A model generated the notes under the pieces. It was not told the origin of the DNA, did not search any database, and saw only the letters and a list, made by a program, of their open reading frames with translations. A program made the position numbers and the translations under genes. 10,873 nucleotides of DNA from an uncultured Campylobacter sp. (lineage in GTDB: Bacteria > Campylobacterota > Campylobacteria > Campylobacterales > Campylobacteraceae). The DNA lies in assembly GCA_938041615.1 (NCBI GenBank), contig CALISV010000052.1, positions 1 to 10,873 of the forward strand, given 5' to 3'. Position 1 is the stretch's first letter. Each line of letters opens with the position of its first letter. Below, piece by piece: positions 1 to 7,085 of this stretch.

Positions 1-490
1 CGGCGGTTGCGAGCTTGCACGCATCAAAATTCGGATCGATGTTGCCCTGCTGAGCCGTCACCGTCCAAAATCCTATCGGCGTGGTCGGGCTTGTTTGGGA
101 GTTTGTTAGCCCGTAGATGAAGTTATTTATCAAAACGTGGTTTAAATTTATATTTCTGCGGCATCCATGGATAGTGTGGTTGCCTCCTATTGCGAGTCCG
201 TCGCCGTCGCCGGTTACTACGATGACGTGTTTGTCCGGGTTTGCTAGCTTGATACCCGTAGCGTAGGCGATCGCGCGCCCGTGCGTGGTGTGGACAGTGT
301 TGCAGTTGATATAGGAGCTAAAGCGCCCCGAGCAGCCGATGCCAGATACCACACACACGTCGTTCATGTCCCAGCCGAGCTTGTCGATTGCGCGGATTAG
401 CGCCTTTAGTATCACGCCGTCGCCGCAGCCCCAGCACCACAGAGTCGGCATTTTGTCCGTGCGTAGGTAGTTATCGTAGTTAAATGCCAT
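1..490 (-). CDS. oorB: 2-oxoglutarate:acceptor oxidoreductase, beta subunit (partial, 3' end beyond left edge)
   Basis: This is the thiamine-diphosphate subunit of 2-oxoglutarate:ferredoxin/flavodoxin oxidoreductase, which converts 2-oxoglutarate and CoA to succinyl-CoA and CO2 in the cytoplasm. The 163 codons present translate without a stop. Cys19 and Cys22 (WCWGCGDG) and Cys53 (GIGCSGR) have the spacing of three of the four cluster ligands in this family. GDGDG at 94-98 and the Asn pair at 122-123 (NNFIYGLTNSQ) form the Mg-thiamine diphosphate site. Family members are about 280 residues, so roughly 115 residues, including the expected fourth Cys, lie outside the window. The ATG shares one base with the oorA stop (TGATG), which implies translational coupling. 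By analogy with other Campylobacter, oorC (gamma subunit) should follow to the left. Confidence 0.95.
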   Translation of the reverse strand, partial: MAFNYDNYLRTDKMPTLWCWGCGDGVILKALIRAIDKLGWDMNDVCVVSGIGCSGRFSSYINCNTVHTTHGRAIAYATGIKLANPDKHVIVVTGDGDGLAIGGNHTIHGCRRNINLNHVLINNFIYGLTNSQTSPTTPIGFWTVTAQQGNIDPNFDACKLATA

Positions 491-1641
491 CAAAATTCTC
501 CTATTTTTTGCGCGATTTCTTGCGGACTGATCGGGCGACCGTTGGCTTTTAGTAGCGTTTTAAAGTCGTCTCTTAGCGTGGCTTTGATTATCTCGCCCGT
601 ATACTGACCCAAATTTAACTCGCAGATCAAAATTTTGCTAAATTTAGCCGAGATTTCTCGTAGTTTCGCACTTGGTGTGGGAAATAGCGTAATAGGCTTA
701 AAAAGCCCTATTTTTACGCCTTTTTCGCGTAAATTTAGCACCGCTTCTTTTGCCGAGCGGGCCACTGAGCCAAACGCGATAATGCAAATATCCGCGTCAT
801 CTAGCATAAAATCCTCCCAGAGCTCAAGCTCGTGCGTGTGCGCGTTTATTTTATTAAAAAGGCGCTTGATGTTGTAGTCCACGACCGCGCCGTCCTCGGT
901 CGGGAAGCCCGTCTCGCCGTGATGCAGCCCCGTGACGTGATAGCGGTAACCGCCGAAAAATTTATTTAGCGTTGCGGGCTCATCTGGAGCTGCTTTGTAT
1001 GGACGGTAGTCTGCCGGATCGCCGCTAAACTGCCTGCGCGAGTAGATTTCAAGCTCACTAATCTGCGGCAGCACGGCCTTCGCGTGCATATGTCCGATCG
1101 TCTCATCCAGCAACAAAAACACGGGCGTCATAAACCGCTCGGCGAGATTAAACGCGCGAACGGTCTGCGTATAGCACTCTTCTAAGCTAGATGGCGCGAT
1201 AACGATACTGTTTACGTCGCCGTGAGTCGGGTTTTTCGCCTGCAGGAGATCACCCTGCGCCACGCGTGTAGGCAGCCCCGTGCTAGGTCCGCCGCGCATG
1301 ACGTTTACGATCACTAGCGGCACCTCCGCGATAAATCCTAGCCCGATCTGCTCGGCCTTTAGCGAGATGCCGGGGCCCGAGCTTGCCGTCATCGCCTTTG
1401 CTCCGCTCATCGAGGCTCCAAGCGCCACCGAGATGCCAGCGATCTCGTCCTCCATCTGGATAAATTTGCCGCCGTGCTTTGGCAGCAAGACGCTTAGCTC
1501 GTGCGCGATCTCGCTGCTTGGCGTGATCGGATAACCGCCGAAAAAGTTACACCCGCACTCCACCGCCGCAAGCGCGACTAGCTCATTGCCGCTAGCGATG
1601 ATTTCTCTTTTATCGCCGTTATTATTTAAAAATTCGCTCAT
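490..1641 (-). CDS. oorA: 2-oxoglutarate:acceptor oxidoreductase, alpha subunit
   Basis: This 383-residue protein is the alpha subunit of 2-oxoglutarate oxidoreductase, the oxygen-sensitive replacement for 2-oxoglutarate dehydrogenase in Campylobacter and Helicobacter. The N-terminal pyrimidine-binding domain shows GNELVALAA at 18-26, GYPITPSSE at 36-44, QMEDE at 62-66, TASSGPG at 85-91 and RGGPSTGLPT at 116-125, all typical of the family. A second transketolase-C-like domain occupies the C-terminal part (IIAFGSVARSAKEAV, then a CELNLGQ segment). Length fits the family (about 375). Its ATG overlaps the oorD stop by four bases (ATGA) and its stop overlaps the oorB start, so D, A and B form one translation-coupled operon. 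A purine-rich GCGGGA lies just before the start. A pyruvate- or isovalerate-type paralogue is less likely because of the D-A-B gene order and the TCA neighbours. Confidence 0.95.
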   Translation of the reverse strand: MSEFLNNNGDKREIIASGNELVALAAVECGCNFFGGYPITPSSEIAHELSVLLPKHGGKFIQMEDEIAGISVALGASMSGAKAMTASSGPGISLKAEQIGLGFIAEVPLVIVNVMRGGPSTGLPTRVAQGDLLQAKNPTHGDVNSIVIAPSSLEECYTQTVRAFNLAERFMTPVFLLLDETIGHMHAKAVLPQISELEIYSRRQFSGDPADYRPYKAAPDEPATLNKFFGGYRYHVTGLHHGETGFPTEDGAVVDYNIKRLFNKINAHTHELELWEDFMLDDADICIIAFGSVARSAKEAVLNLREKGVKIGLFKPITLFPTPSAKLREISAKFSKILICELNLGQYTGEIIKATLRDDFKTLLKANGRPISPQEIAQKIGEF

Positions 1642-1949
1642 TGTCCCGCTTCTAATTTTTCAAATTTATTCTCTTTTACGGCGGTAGAGCGCTCTTTACT
1701 TTGGGCGGTTAGTTTGGCAAATTTAAAGCCCTTTTCTGCCACGTAAATCGCAAAATCGGGGCAGTGCAGCTCGCACTCGCGGCACCCTATACAGGCCTCG
1801 GGATGCACGACTTCGATCGTTTTGCCTAGCACCGCGCGCGGCTCGACGGCCATCGCCAGCACGCCCGCAGGACAGCGGCTCACGCAGATATCGCACGCCT
1901 TACAGCGCGAGATATCGACCCAAACGGGAACGTCGTTTCGTATCAGCAT
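1638..1949 (-). CDS. oorD: 2-oxoglutarate:acceptor oxidoreductase, delta subunit (2x[4Fe-4S] ferredoxin)
   Basis: This 103-residue polyferredoxin carries electrons from the thiamine-diphosphate site of OorAB to an external ferredoxin or flavodoxin. Two complete CxxCxxCxxxCP motifs are visible: Cys16, 19, 22 and 26 (SRCKACDICVSRCP), and Cys53, 56, 59 and 63 (ACIGCRECELHCP). Each should bind one [4Fe-4S] cluster. I chose the ATG at 1949 because AAGGA stands 5 to 6 bases before it. The frame also opens with a TTG at 1964, but that codon overlaps this ribosome-binding site and would add five residues before the conserved NDVPVWVD start. It is the first gene of the oorDAB run and overlaps oorA by four bases. 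A -10-like box lies about 40 bases upstream. Confidence 0.95.
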   Translation of the reverse strand: MLIRNDVPVWVDISRCKACDICVSRCPAGVLAMAVEPRAVLGKTIEVVHPEACIGCRECELHCPDFAIYVAEKGFKFAKLTAQSKERSTAVKENKFEKLEAGQ

Positions 1950-1984
1950 ATTTTTCCTTATCAAATTTAACTAGTAACGATAAT

Positions 1985-1993
1985 TTTATAGCA
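1985..1993 (-). promoter_or_regulatory. Candidate promoter (extended -10) for oorDABC
   Basis: On the minus strand the sequence reads TGC-TATAAA, an extended -10 with five of six consensus bases. It would start transcription near 1978 and give a leader of roughly 30 bases before the oorD ATG. Upstream there are several short T-runs and no clear -35, as is usual for the main Campylobacter sigma factor. It suggests that oorDABC can be transcribed separately from icd-mdh. Prediction from pattern only. Confidence 0.45.
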
Positions 1994-2165
1994 TTTAAGT
2001 TAAATTTGGTATTTAAATCGGATAGTAAAATAAAATTTGGAGATTTTTTGTATGAAAACGAGCAAATTTGAAACGCCCGTGCGGATGTTTTTACGTTTTT
2101 TAGCTCAAATTTAATGGCCATTGCGGCAAAATTGGCGTAGAGTAAATTTAGAAGTCAAATTTGCC

Positions 2166-2210
2166 GCCGCCGATCCGTAAATTTGACGACGATTTAACGG
2201 ATACGGCGGT
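2166..2210. other. Strong GC-rich stem-loop between lipoprotein gene and oorD
   Basis: CCGCCG (2167-2172) plus ATCCGT (2173-2178) pair with ACGGAT (2197-2202) plus CGGCGG (2204-2209). This makes twelve Watson-Crick pairs interrupted only by a bulged A at 2203. A G:T pair (2166:2210) extends it outside, and AAAT/ATTT (2179-2182 with 2192-2195) extends it inside beyond a bulged A at 2196, leaving a loop of about nine bases. On the minus strand it lies about 40 bases after the lipoprotein stop but is followed by CAAATTTGACTT, with no good U-run, so it is not a classical terminator in that direction. It could insulate icd-mdh from oorDABC, protect an mRNA 3' end, or be a repeat. There is no other gene in 1950-2248; the rest is AT-rich spacer. 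Confidence 0.5.
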
Positions 2211-2248
2211 AAATTTTAAGACTTAAAACAGCCGAATTTATAGTTATT

Positions 2249-2968
2249 TTAATCCCTCACGCCCACTTTGCCAAACCCAGAAAATCTATTTGACGCGAGG
2301 CACGACGTACTTTTATTTTTGCATGACACGACGTAGGAATTTAGCTCTTTTTTGCCTTTTTTGCGTGTGTTTTTGTCGTTTAGATTCATAAAATCCACCA
2401 TATTTTTACCCTTGGTATGATGCGTAAAAGCTACGGTGCCGTCTTTTTCTACGCTGCTTACGATGCCTACGTGAGTGACGATTTTGGCTTTTTTGTTATT
2501 TTTCGTACTTCTAGTCGTGTTGTTGAAAAATATCAAATCCCCCACCTGCGGATTATCAAACGCGATCAGATTTTTACTCTCGTAAAGCTTAAACATAGCT
2601 TCGCTTTTTAAACCGCGCTTGGTGTAAAATTTATCGAGTTCCTTTTCGTCAAAGAAGTCTCGATTAAATTTTTTATTTATAAGCGCCACAAAGCCCGAGC
2701 AGTCGCCGCCGTCTCTTTTACCTATATATCCTTGCAGGAGATTTAGCAGGGCCGTTTCTTTTGCGTCGAGTCGGTCGCCGGTTTTACCATGAAATGTCTT
2801 GCTTCCCCAATTTTGGATTTTATCCTTTTCTAGCGAAGTAGTAGCTTGGGTTTTACTTTGCTTCGTTAACATCGAATTTTTGGGGGTGCCTGACGAAACG
2901 TTAGCGCACCCCGACATAAAAGCCGCTAAAAATAGGGCGTAAATTTTAATTTTATAATTTACAAGCAT
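2249..2968 (-). CDS. NlpC/P60-like lipoprotein, putative cell-wall peptidase
   Basis: This 239-residue predicted lipoprotein has a short basic start, a hydrophobic stretch (about 9-18) and a lipobox-like FMSGC with Cys21 as the lipidated residue. A Ser/Thr/Lys-rich linker of about 40 residues follows. The catalytic region resembles the NlpC/P60 (C40) fold: GDCSGFV with Cys90, VGDLIFFNN at 142-150, THVGIV with His166, and a further His at 183 or 184 as the possible third member. Such enzymes usually cut peptidoglycan stem peptides in the periplasm; the substrate here is unknown. The gene starts three bases after the mdh stop, so it is probably cotranscribed, but there is no clear Shine-Dalgarno (only GGGG about 13 bases away). 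Two sampled 60-base rows are about 40% GC, against 58% in one mdh row. It sits where C. jejuni carries sucCD. Confidence 0.85.
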   Translation of the reverse strand: MLVNYKIKIYALFLAAFMSGCANVSSGTPKNSMLTKQSKTQATTSLEKDKIQNWGSKTFHGKTGDRLDAKETALLNLLQGYIGKRDGGDCSGFVALINKKFNRDFFDEKELDKFYTKRGLKSEAMFKLYESKNLIAFDNPQVGDLIFFNNTTRSTKNNKKAKIVTHVGIVSSVEKDGTVAFTHHTKGKNMVDFMNLNDKNTRKKGKKELNSYVVSCKNKSTSCLASNRFSGFGKVGVRD

Positions 2969-2971
2969 CGG

Positions 2972-3859
2972 CTACGCGATTACCCCGCTTTCTTTTAGAA
3001 ATTTGATATTTGCAGCCGTTTGCGATTCGCCTTTTTCAAGAGCCGCTTTTTCCTCCGCGCTTGGCTCTTTTATCTCGCACACGCCGCCCTTGCCTAGCTT
3101 AACGAGTCTGCCGCCCGCGCACTCGCCCTCTATCACGCAGCAGCTTAGCCACTGTTCGCTGCCGGTTTTTATCGCCTCGCACATCTTGGCCGCAGCCGCG
3201 CCCGGAGCATAGTATGCCGACGTGCCAAGCAGCTTAACGATCTTCGCGCCGCCAGTTTTAGCCTCCTGCGATACCGCGTCAAATTCGCCGCCCAGATCCA
3301 CGCTCACGTTGCTTTGTAGCGCGACCATATCGTCGTTATGAGAGCCTATGATGTGCGCGCTAAATGCGCTGTTTTTTAGCCCTGTTTTTTGAGATATCTC
3401 GTATTTTAGGCGCGCAGAGTCTAGCTCGCCAGCCATGCCTAGCACCCTACTTTTATCAAAACCGCTCGTTTTATAGACTAGATACGTGAGCACGTCAAGC
3501 GGGTTGGTTACGTTTATGATGACGCAGTTTGGGGCAAATTTGGCGATTTTCTCCACCGTGCCTTTTACGATGCCGGCGTTTTTTAGCAGCAGATCTTCTC
3601 TAGTCTGCCCCTCTTTTCTAGGGCTTCCGGCCGTTACAACTACGATGTCACTATCCTTAATAAGCTCAAAATCATCACCGCCGGCGACGCTCACATCCAG
3701 ACCAAAAACCGCCGCGCTCTGAGATAGATCGATCGCCTTTGCGCGCGCCACGTCGCCGAAAATATCCACCAGCACGATCTCGTCTGCGATGCCTCTTAGC
3801 AAAATAGCGCTAGCCGCGCTTGCGCCTACGTTTCCGGCTCCGATAACTGAAATTTTCAT
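2972..3859 (-). CDS. mdh: Malate dehydrogenase (LDH-like, NAD-dependent)
   Basis: This enzyme interconverts malate and oxaloacetate with NAD. The 295-residue protein has the nucleotide fold GAGNVG at 7-12 with Asp32 at the end of beta-2 (VLVD), which selects NAD over NADP. Substrate-binding Arg81 and Arg87 lie in PRKEGQTRED; Arg at 81, where lactate dehydrogenases carry Gln, points to malate. TNPLD is at 118-122. The catalytic pair is Asp147 (ELDSAR) and His174 (GSHNDDMV). The usual HGDT after the catalytic His is HNDD here, a variant I also recall in C. jejuni Mdh. It is slightly shorter than the usual 310-320. AAGGA stands about seven bases before the ATG. The start is 12 bases after the icd stop, so the two are probably one transcript. 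Confidence 0.95.
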   Translation of the reverse strand: MKISVIGAGNVGASAASAILLRGIADEIVLVDIFGDVARAKAIDLSQSAAVFGLDVSVAGGDDFELIKDSDIVVVTAGSPRKEGQTREDLLLKNAGIVKGTVEKIAKFAPNCVIINVTNPLDVLTYLVYKTSGFDKSRVLGMAGELDSARLKYEISQKTGLKNSAFSAHIIGSHNDDMVALQSNVSVDLGGEFDAVSQEAKTGGAKIVKLLGTSAYYAPGAAAAKMCEAIKTGSEQWLSCCVIEGECAGGRLVKLGKGGVCEIKEPSAEEKAALEKGESQTAANIKFLKESGVIA

Positions 3860-3871
3860 TTTTTTCCTTTT

Positions 3872-6088
3872 TTATAAAATTTGGTTTTGTAAAATTTGAT
3901 TAAACGTCGCGCTCGGCCTCATCGCCGCGCTCGCCTTTTTATCATCCGGCTTATAGTATCCGCCAATATCGACCTTTCGCCCTTGCACCGCGTTTATTTG
4001 GGCCACGATCGTGCTCTCGTTTTGCGCGAGATTTTGGGCGGCGAGTTTAAATTTATCGCCCAGCTGCGTACCGCTAGCGGCAAGCTCGCTCGCCCAGTAA
4101 AGCGCGATATAAAAATGGCTCGCGCGCGTATCTAGCTGTCCGACTTCAAACCGCGGGGCTTTGTTTTCTTTTAGATAGCGCTCTACGGCCGCATTTAGCG
4201 TATCGGCTAAAATTTGCGCCTCAGGGCTTTGCTTAAAGCCGGCTAACTGCTCAAGACTAGCGCCCAGAGCCAAAAACTCACCCAAACTATCCCAGCTTAG
4301 GTGATTTTGCTCCAGCAGCTGTTCGGCGAGTCTCGGCGCGCTGCCTCCGGCTCCCGTTTCAAAGATACTTCCGCCCTCTAGCAGCGGCACGATAGAGAGC
4401 ATCTTAGCGCTGGTTTCAAGCTCCAAGATCGGAAAAAGATCGGTCAGATAGTCGCGCAAGACGTTGCCCGTGACGCTGATGCAGTCTTTGCCTCGCCTCA
4501 TGATCTCAAGCGATTTTTTGCAAGCGGCCGCGGGAGACAATATCTCTATATCAAGCCCGCTCGCATCCGCGCTTGCTAGCTGCGCTCTTACTTTTTTTAG
4601 GATTTCTCGGTCGTGAGCCCTGTTTTTGTCCAGCCAAAATATCGCCTTTTGTCCCGTGATTTTCGCGCGTTTTAGCGCTAGCTCGACCCAGTTTCGCACG
4701 GCGACGTCTTTAACCTGCGTCATCCTAAATATATCGCCTTTTTCTAGCTCAAATTTAAATAAAATTTCGCCTTTGGCGTTTAGCACGCGCGCCTCGCCCG
4801 CTTCGCTCATCACAAAGGTCTTATCGTGGCTACCGTACTCCTCGGCCTTTTTAGCCATTAGACCTACGTTTGAGACGCTGCCGATTTTAGCGGGATCTAG
4901 CGCGCCGTTTGCCTTGATATACGCGATCGCGGCCTCGTAAACGACGGCGTAGGTTTTATCCGGTATCACGGCTTTAGTTTCGCGGAGCGCACCATCTTTG
5001 TCCCACATTTTGCCGCCGTTTTTTATCATCGCGGGCATCGAGGCGTCGATGATAACGTCGCTAGGAACGTGTAAATTTGTAACGCCTGCGGCCGAATTTA
5101 CCATCGCTAAATTTGGCCTTACGGCGCAAATTTCATCAAATTTGGCTTTTATTTTTTCTTGCGCTGCTTGAGGCAAATTTAAAATCCGCGCAAAAAGGTC
5201 TTTCAGCCCGTTGTTTTCGCTGACGTTTACGCTTTTTAGTTCGTCCGCAAACTCTTCAAAAACTTCAGCGAAAAAATTCTTTACGAAATGCCCGAAAATC
5301 ACGGGATCGCTCACCTTCATCATCGAGGCTTTTAGATGCACGCTAAATAGCAAATTTTTTGCTTTCGCGTCCGCGATTTGCTCCTTTATAAAGGCGTCTA
5401 GCTTACTCGCGCTCATAAAGCTAGCGTCGATTATATCGCCCTTTTCTACCGCTAAATTTTCTTTTAGCACGCGTTTTTCGCCGCTTTTTGAGATAAACTC
5501 GACGCGTAAATTTTCATCCGTTTCAAAGCTAACCGAGCGCTCGGATGAGTAAAAATCGCCGCCCTTCATATAGGCGACTTCGGTTTTGCTATCTTTTTCA
5601 AAAGGGGTGATTTTATACGGATTTTCGCGGGCGTAGCGTTTTACCGCACCGACGCATCTGCGGTCCGAGTTGCCCTCGCGCAGCACCGGATTTACCGCGC
5701 TTCCTAGCACTTTGGCGTATCTAGCGGCCGCGTCTTTTTCCTCCGGCGTTTTTGGCTCGGACGGGTATGGCGGTAGATCGTAACCCTTAGCGCGAAGCTC
5801 GGCGATAGCGGCGTTTAGCTGAGGCAAGCTTGCCGAGATATTTGGCAGCTTAATTATATTCGCGCGCTTTTCTTGCGTCAAATTTCGCAGCATCTCCAGA
5901 TCGTCGCTTACGCGTTGATCAGGCGGCAGCTTGTCGCTAAAAGCGGCGATGATCCGCGCAGCCAGCCCTATGTCGGCCTGGGCTATCTCTATGCCGCCCG
6001 CGCGCAAAAACGCCTGCAGGATCGGAAACAGCGAGTAGCTAGCAAGCAGCGGTGATTCGTCGGTTCTAGTGTAGACGATGTCGCTCAT
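3872..6088 (-). CDS. icd: Monomeric isocitrate dehydrogenase, predicted NAD-dependent
   Basis: Oxidative decarboxylation of isocitrate to 2-oxoglutarate. At 738 residues it matches the monomeric IDH family. With a constant offset of -2 from Azotobacter vinelandii numbering (as I recall it), the isocitrate ligands are present: Ser130, Asn133, Arg137, Arg143 (in LREGNSDRR), Lys253, Tyr418 and Arg545. So are the metal ligands Asp348, Asp546 and Asp550. WLDKNRAHD (485-493) and FETGAGGSAP (576-585) are family signatures. The same offset places Leu587, Ser598 and Phe647 where NADP enzymes have His589, Arg600 and Arg649, the contacts to the 2'-phosphate. I therefore infer preference for NAD. The start is certain: AGGAGG at 6093-6098 is four bases before the ATG. 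It is first in the icd-mdh-lipoprotein run and supplies the substrate of OorDABC. Family assignment is very sure, cofactor change moderately sure. Confidence 0.97.
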   Translation of the reverse strand: MSDIVYTRTDESPLLASYSLFPILQAFLRAGGIEIAQADIGLAARIIAAFSDKLPPDQRVSDDLEMLRNLTQEKRANIIKLPNISASLPQLNAAIAELRAKGYDLPPYPSEPKTPEEKDAAARYAKVLGSAVNPVLREGNSDRRCVGAVKRYARENPYKITPFEKDSKTEVAYMKGGDFYSSERSVSFETDENLRVEFISKSGEKRVLKENLAVEKGDIIDASFMSASKLDAFIKEQIADAKAKNLLFSVHLKASMMKVSDPVIFGHFVKNFFAEVFEEFADELKSVNVSENNGLKDLFARILNLPQAAQEKIKAKFDEICAVRPNLAMVNSAAGVTNLHVPSDVIIDASMPAMIKNGGKMWDKDGALRETKAVIPDKTYAVVYEAAIAYIKANGALDPAKIGSVSNVGLMAKKAEEYGSHDKTFVMSEAGEARVLNAKGEILFKFELEKGDIFRMTQVKDVAVRNWVELALKRAKITGQKAIFWLDKNRAHDREILKKVRAQLASADASGLDIEILSPAAACKKSLEIMRRGKDCISVTGNVLRDYLTDLFPILELETSAKMLSIVPLLEGGSIFETGAGGSAPRLAEQLLEQNHLSWDSLGEFLALGASLEQLAGFKQSPEAQILADTLNAAVERYLKENKAPRFEVGQLDTRASHFYIALYWASELAASGTQLGDKFKLAAQNLAQNESTIVAQINAVQGRKVDIGGYYKPDDKKASAAMRPSATFNQILQNQIL

Positions 6089-6092
6089 CTTT

Positions 6093-6098
6093 CCTCCT
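6093..6098 (-). promoter_or_regulatory. Perfect Shine-Dalgarno of icd
   Basis: The minus strand reads AGGAGG-AAAG-ATG, a full match to the anti-Shine-Dalgarno core. It fixes the icd start at 6088 and is the strongest ribosome-binding site in the window, fitting a highly expressed TCA enzyme. Confidence 0.85.
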
Positions 6099-6126
6099 AA
6101 ATAAATTTCGCAAAATCTTATCCAAA

Positions 6127-6132
6127 TTTATA
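6127..6132 (-). promoter_or_regulatory. Candidate -10 box for icd-mdh
   Basis: The 64-base gap between mltG and icd contains TATAAA on the minus strand, preceded by GTTTTAA. Transcription would begin near 6120 and leave a leader of about 30 bases with the strong ribosome-binding site. A second, weaker possibility is GATAAG a few bases downstream. No -35 box is evident. Confidence 0.4.
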
Positions 6133-6138
6133 TTAAAA

Positions 6139-6150
6139 CGCCTTTTGGCG
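6139..6150 (-). terminator. Small hairpin plus T-run after mltG
   Basis: On the minus strand CGCC-AAAA-GGCG folds into a four-pair stem (five with a G:T pair) and is followed directly by TTTTAATAT. It begins two bases after the mltG stop codon. The stem is short, so termination may be partial and mltG transcription may continue into icd. Confidence 0.35.
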
Positions 6151-6152
6151 CG

Positions 6153-7085
6153 CTACTTTTGGGAGTTTATCGCGCCTACGTGCTCCTCGTACGTCGCGCT
6201 AAATTTATGCTTGCCCGTCTTTTTATCCCGCACGAAGTACAAAAACTCGCTCTGCGCGGGCCTTATCGCCGCCTTTATCGCAGCTAGACTCACGGTGCAG
6301 ACGGGACTTGGCGGCAGGCCTTCGTTTAGATAGGTGTTAAATTTGCTTTTGTCGCTTCGTATGCGCTCGGCCGTGACCGTCTCGTGCGAGTAGAGTCCGT
6401 AGTTTAGCGTGCCGTCCATTTGCAGCTTCATGCCCTTTTTTAGGCGGTTTTGGATAACGGAGGCGACGAGTGGCATCTCATCCTCGTTCGCGGCTTCTTT
6501 TTGCACGACCGAGGCCGTCACGAGATACTCGCTCCAGCGCTTTTCGTCGTAGCTTCCCAGTAGCTCGGTAGCCGTTTTTTCATGTGATTTTTTAGATAAA
6601 TTTACTAGATGCGCCGCTAGCTGCTCTTCGTTTACGCCAAGGGGCACCTTGTAGGTTTCAGGCACCAAAAAGCCGTCCTCTAGCGGGGCAAATTTGGCGT
6701 AAAATTCATTTAGCTTCGCCTCGCTCAAATTTAGCTTTTTTGCGACCTCTTGCAAAAACACGGCCGTCGTTTCGCCCGGAATCAGCGTTATTTGCGTTAG
6801 AGCCGCTTTTGCGGTCGTGAGTTTATATAAAAAATCAAGCTTGCTAAGCTTTGCCGCGCCCAGATCTATCCAGCCTGCTTGCACATGCCCCATAGCGCGC
6901 AAGATCACGGCGTCAAATTTATTTGCGTCCGTATTTTTTTCGCTTAGATATGATATAATCCCAAGTGTACTGCCCTGAGGCACGAAAATGACCTCGCTCA
7001 CGCTCACCGGGCGGCTAAGATAAACAAGAAAGCTCAGAAAAAATATGAAAATCATCTCGCTGATAATGAAGAAAATTTGGCGCAT
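6153..7085 (-). CDS. mltG: Endolytic murein transglycosylase, MltG/YceG family
   Basis: This inner-membrane enzyme cleaves nascent glycan strands and is thought to end peptidoglycan polymerisation. The 310-residue product starts with one membrane anchor (about residues 2-23, ending FLSFLVYLSRP), followed by a LysM-like region and the YceG catalytic domain. Family signatures are DGFLVPETY (137-145), ASVVQKEA with catalytic Glu197, QNRLKKGMKLQ (212-222), NTYLNEGLPPSP (250-261) and HKFSATYEEH near the C-terminus. The frame stays open back to 7367, but those extra 94 residues are antisense to the neighbouring AsmA-like gene and do not resemble MltG. I chose the ATG at 7085 because GGGGA lies five bases before it and the anchor follows at once. 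ATGs at 7115 and 7055 are alternatives. Its 5' end overlaps the divergent gene by 41 bases. Confidence 0.93.
   Translation of the reverse strand: MRQIFFIISEMIFIFFLSFLVYLSRPVSVSEVIFVPQGSTLGIISYLSEKNTDANKFDAVILRAMGHVQAGWIDLGAAKLSKLDFLYKLTTAKAALTQITLIPGETTAVFLQEVAKKLNLSEAKLNEFYAKFAPLEDGFLVPETYKVPLGVNEEQLAAHLVNLSKKSHEKTATELLGSYDEKRWSEYLVTASVVQKEAANEDEMPLVASVIQNRLKKGMKLQMDGTLNYGLYSHETVTAERIRSDKSKFNTYLNEGLPPSPVCTVSLAAIKAAIRPAQSEFLYFVRDKKTGKHKFSATYEEHVGAINSQK
6951..6959 (+). promoter_or_regulatory. Consensus extended -10 promoter for the AsmA-like gene
   Basis: TGA-TATAAT is a perfect extended -10. It is preceded by T-runs (ATTTATTTG and a run of eight T within GTATTTTTTTTCG) that replace a -35 box in Campylobacter promoters. 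It faces right, inside the mltG coding sequence on the opposite strand, and would give a leader of roughly 80 bases before the ATG at 7045. Confidence 0.6.

Noticed and set aside
2052..2114. Plus-strand 20-codon frame starting MKTSKFETPV
   Set aside because: GGAG lies about nine bases upstream, but the frame is very short, ends in AAATTT spacer sequence and has no other support.
1900..2121. 73-residue minus-strand frame across the spacer upstream of oorD
   Set aside because: It overlaps oorD in another frame, covers the promoter-like site, has no ribosome-binding site and is a composition-driven open stretch.
3896..6055. Plus-strand frames opposite icd
   Set aside because: Antisense shadows of the well-conserved icd gene; none has a plausible start or protein pattern.
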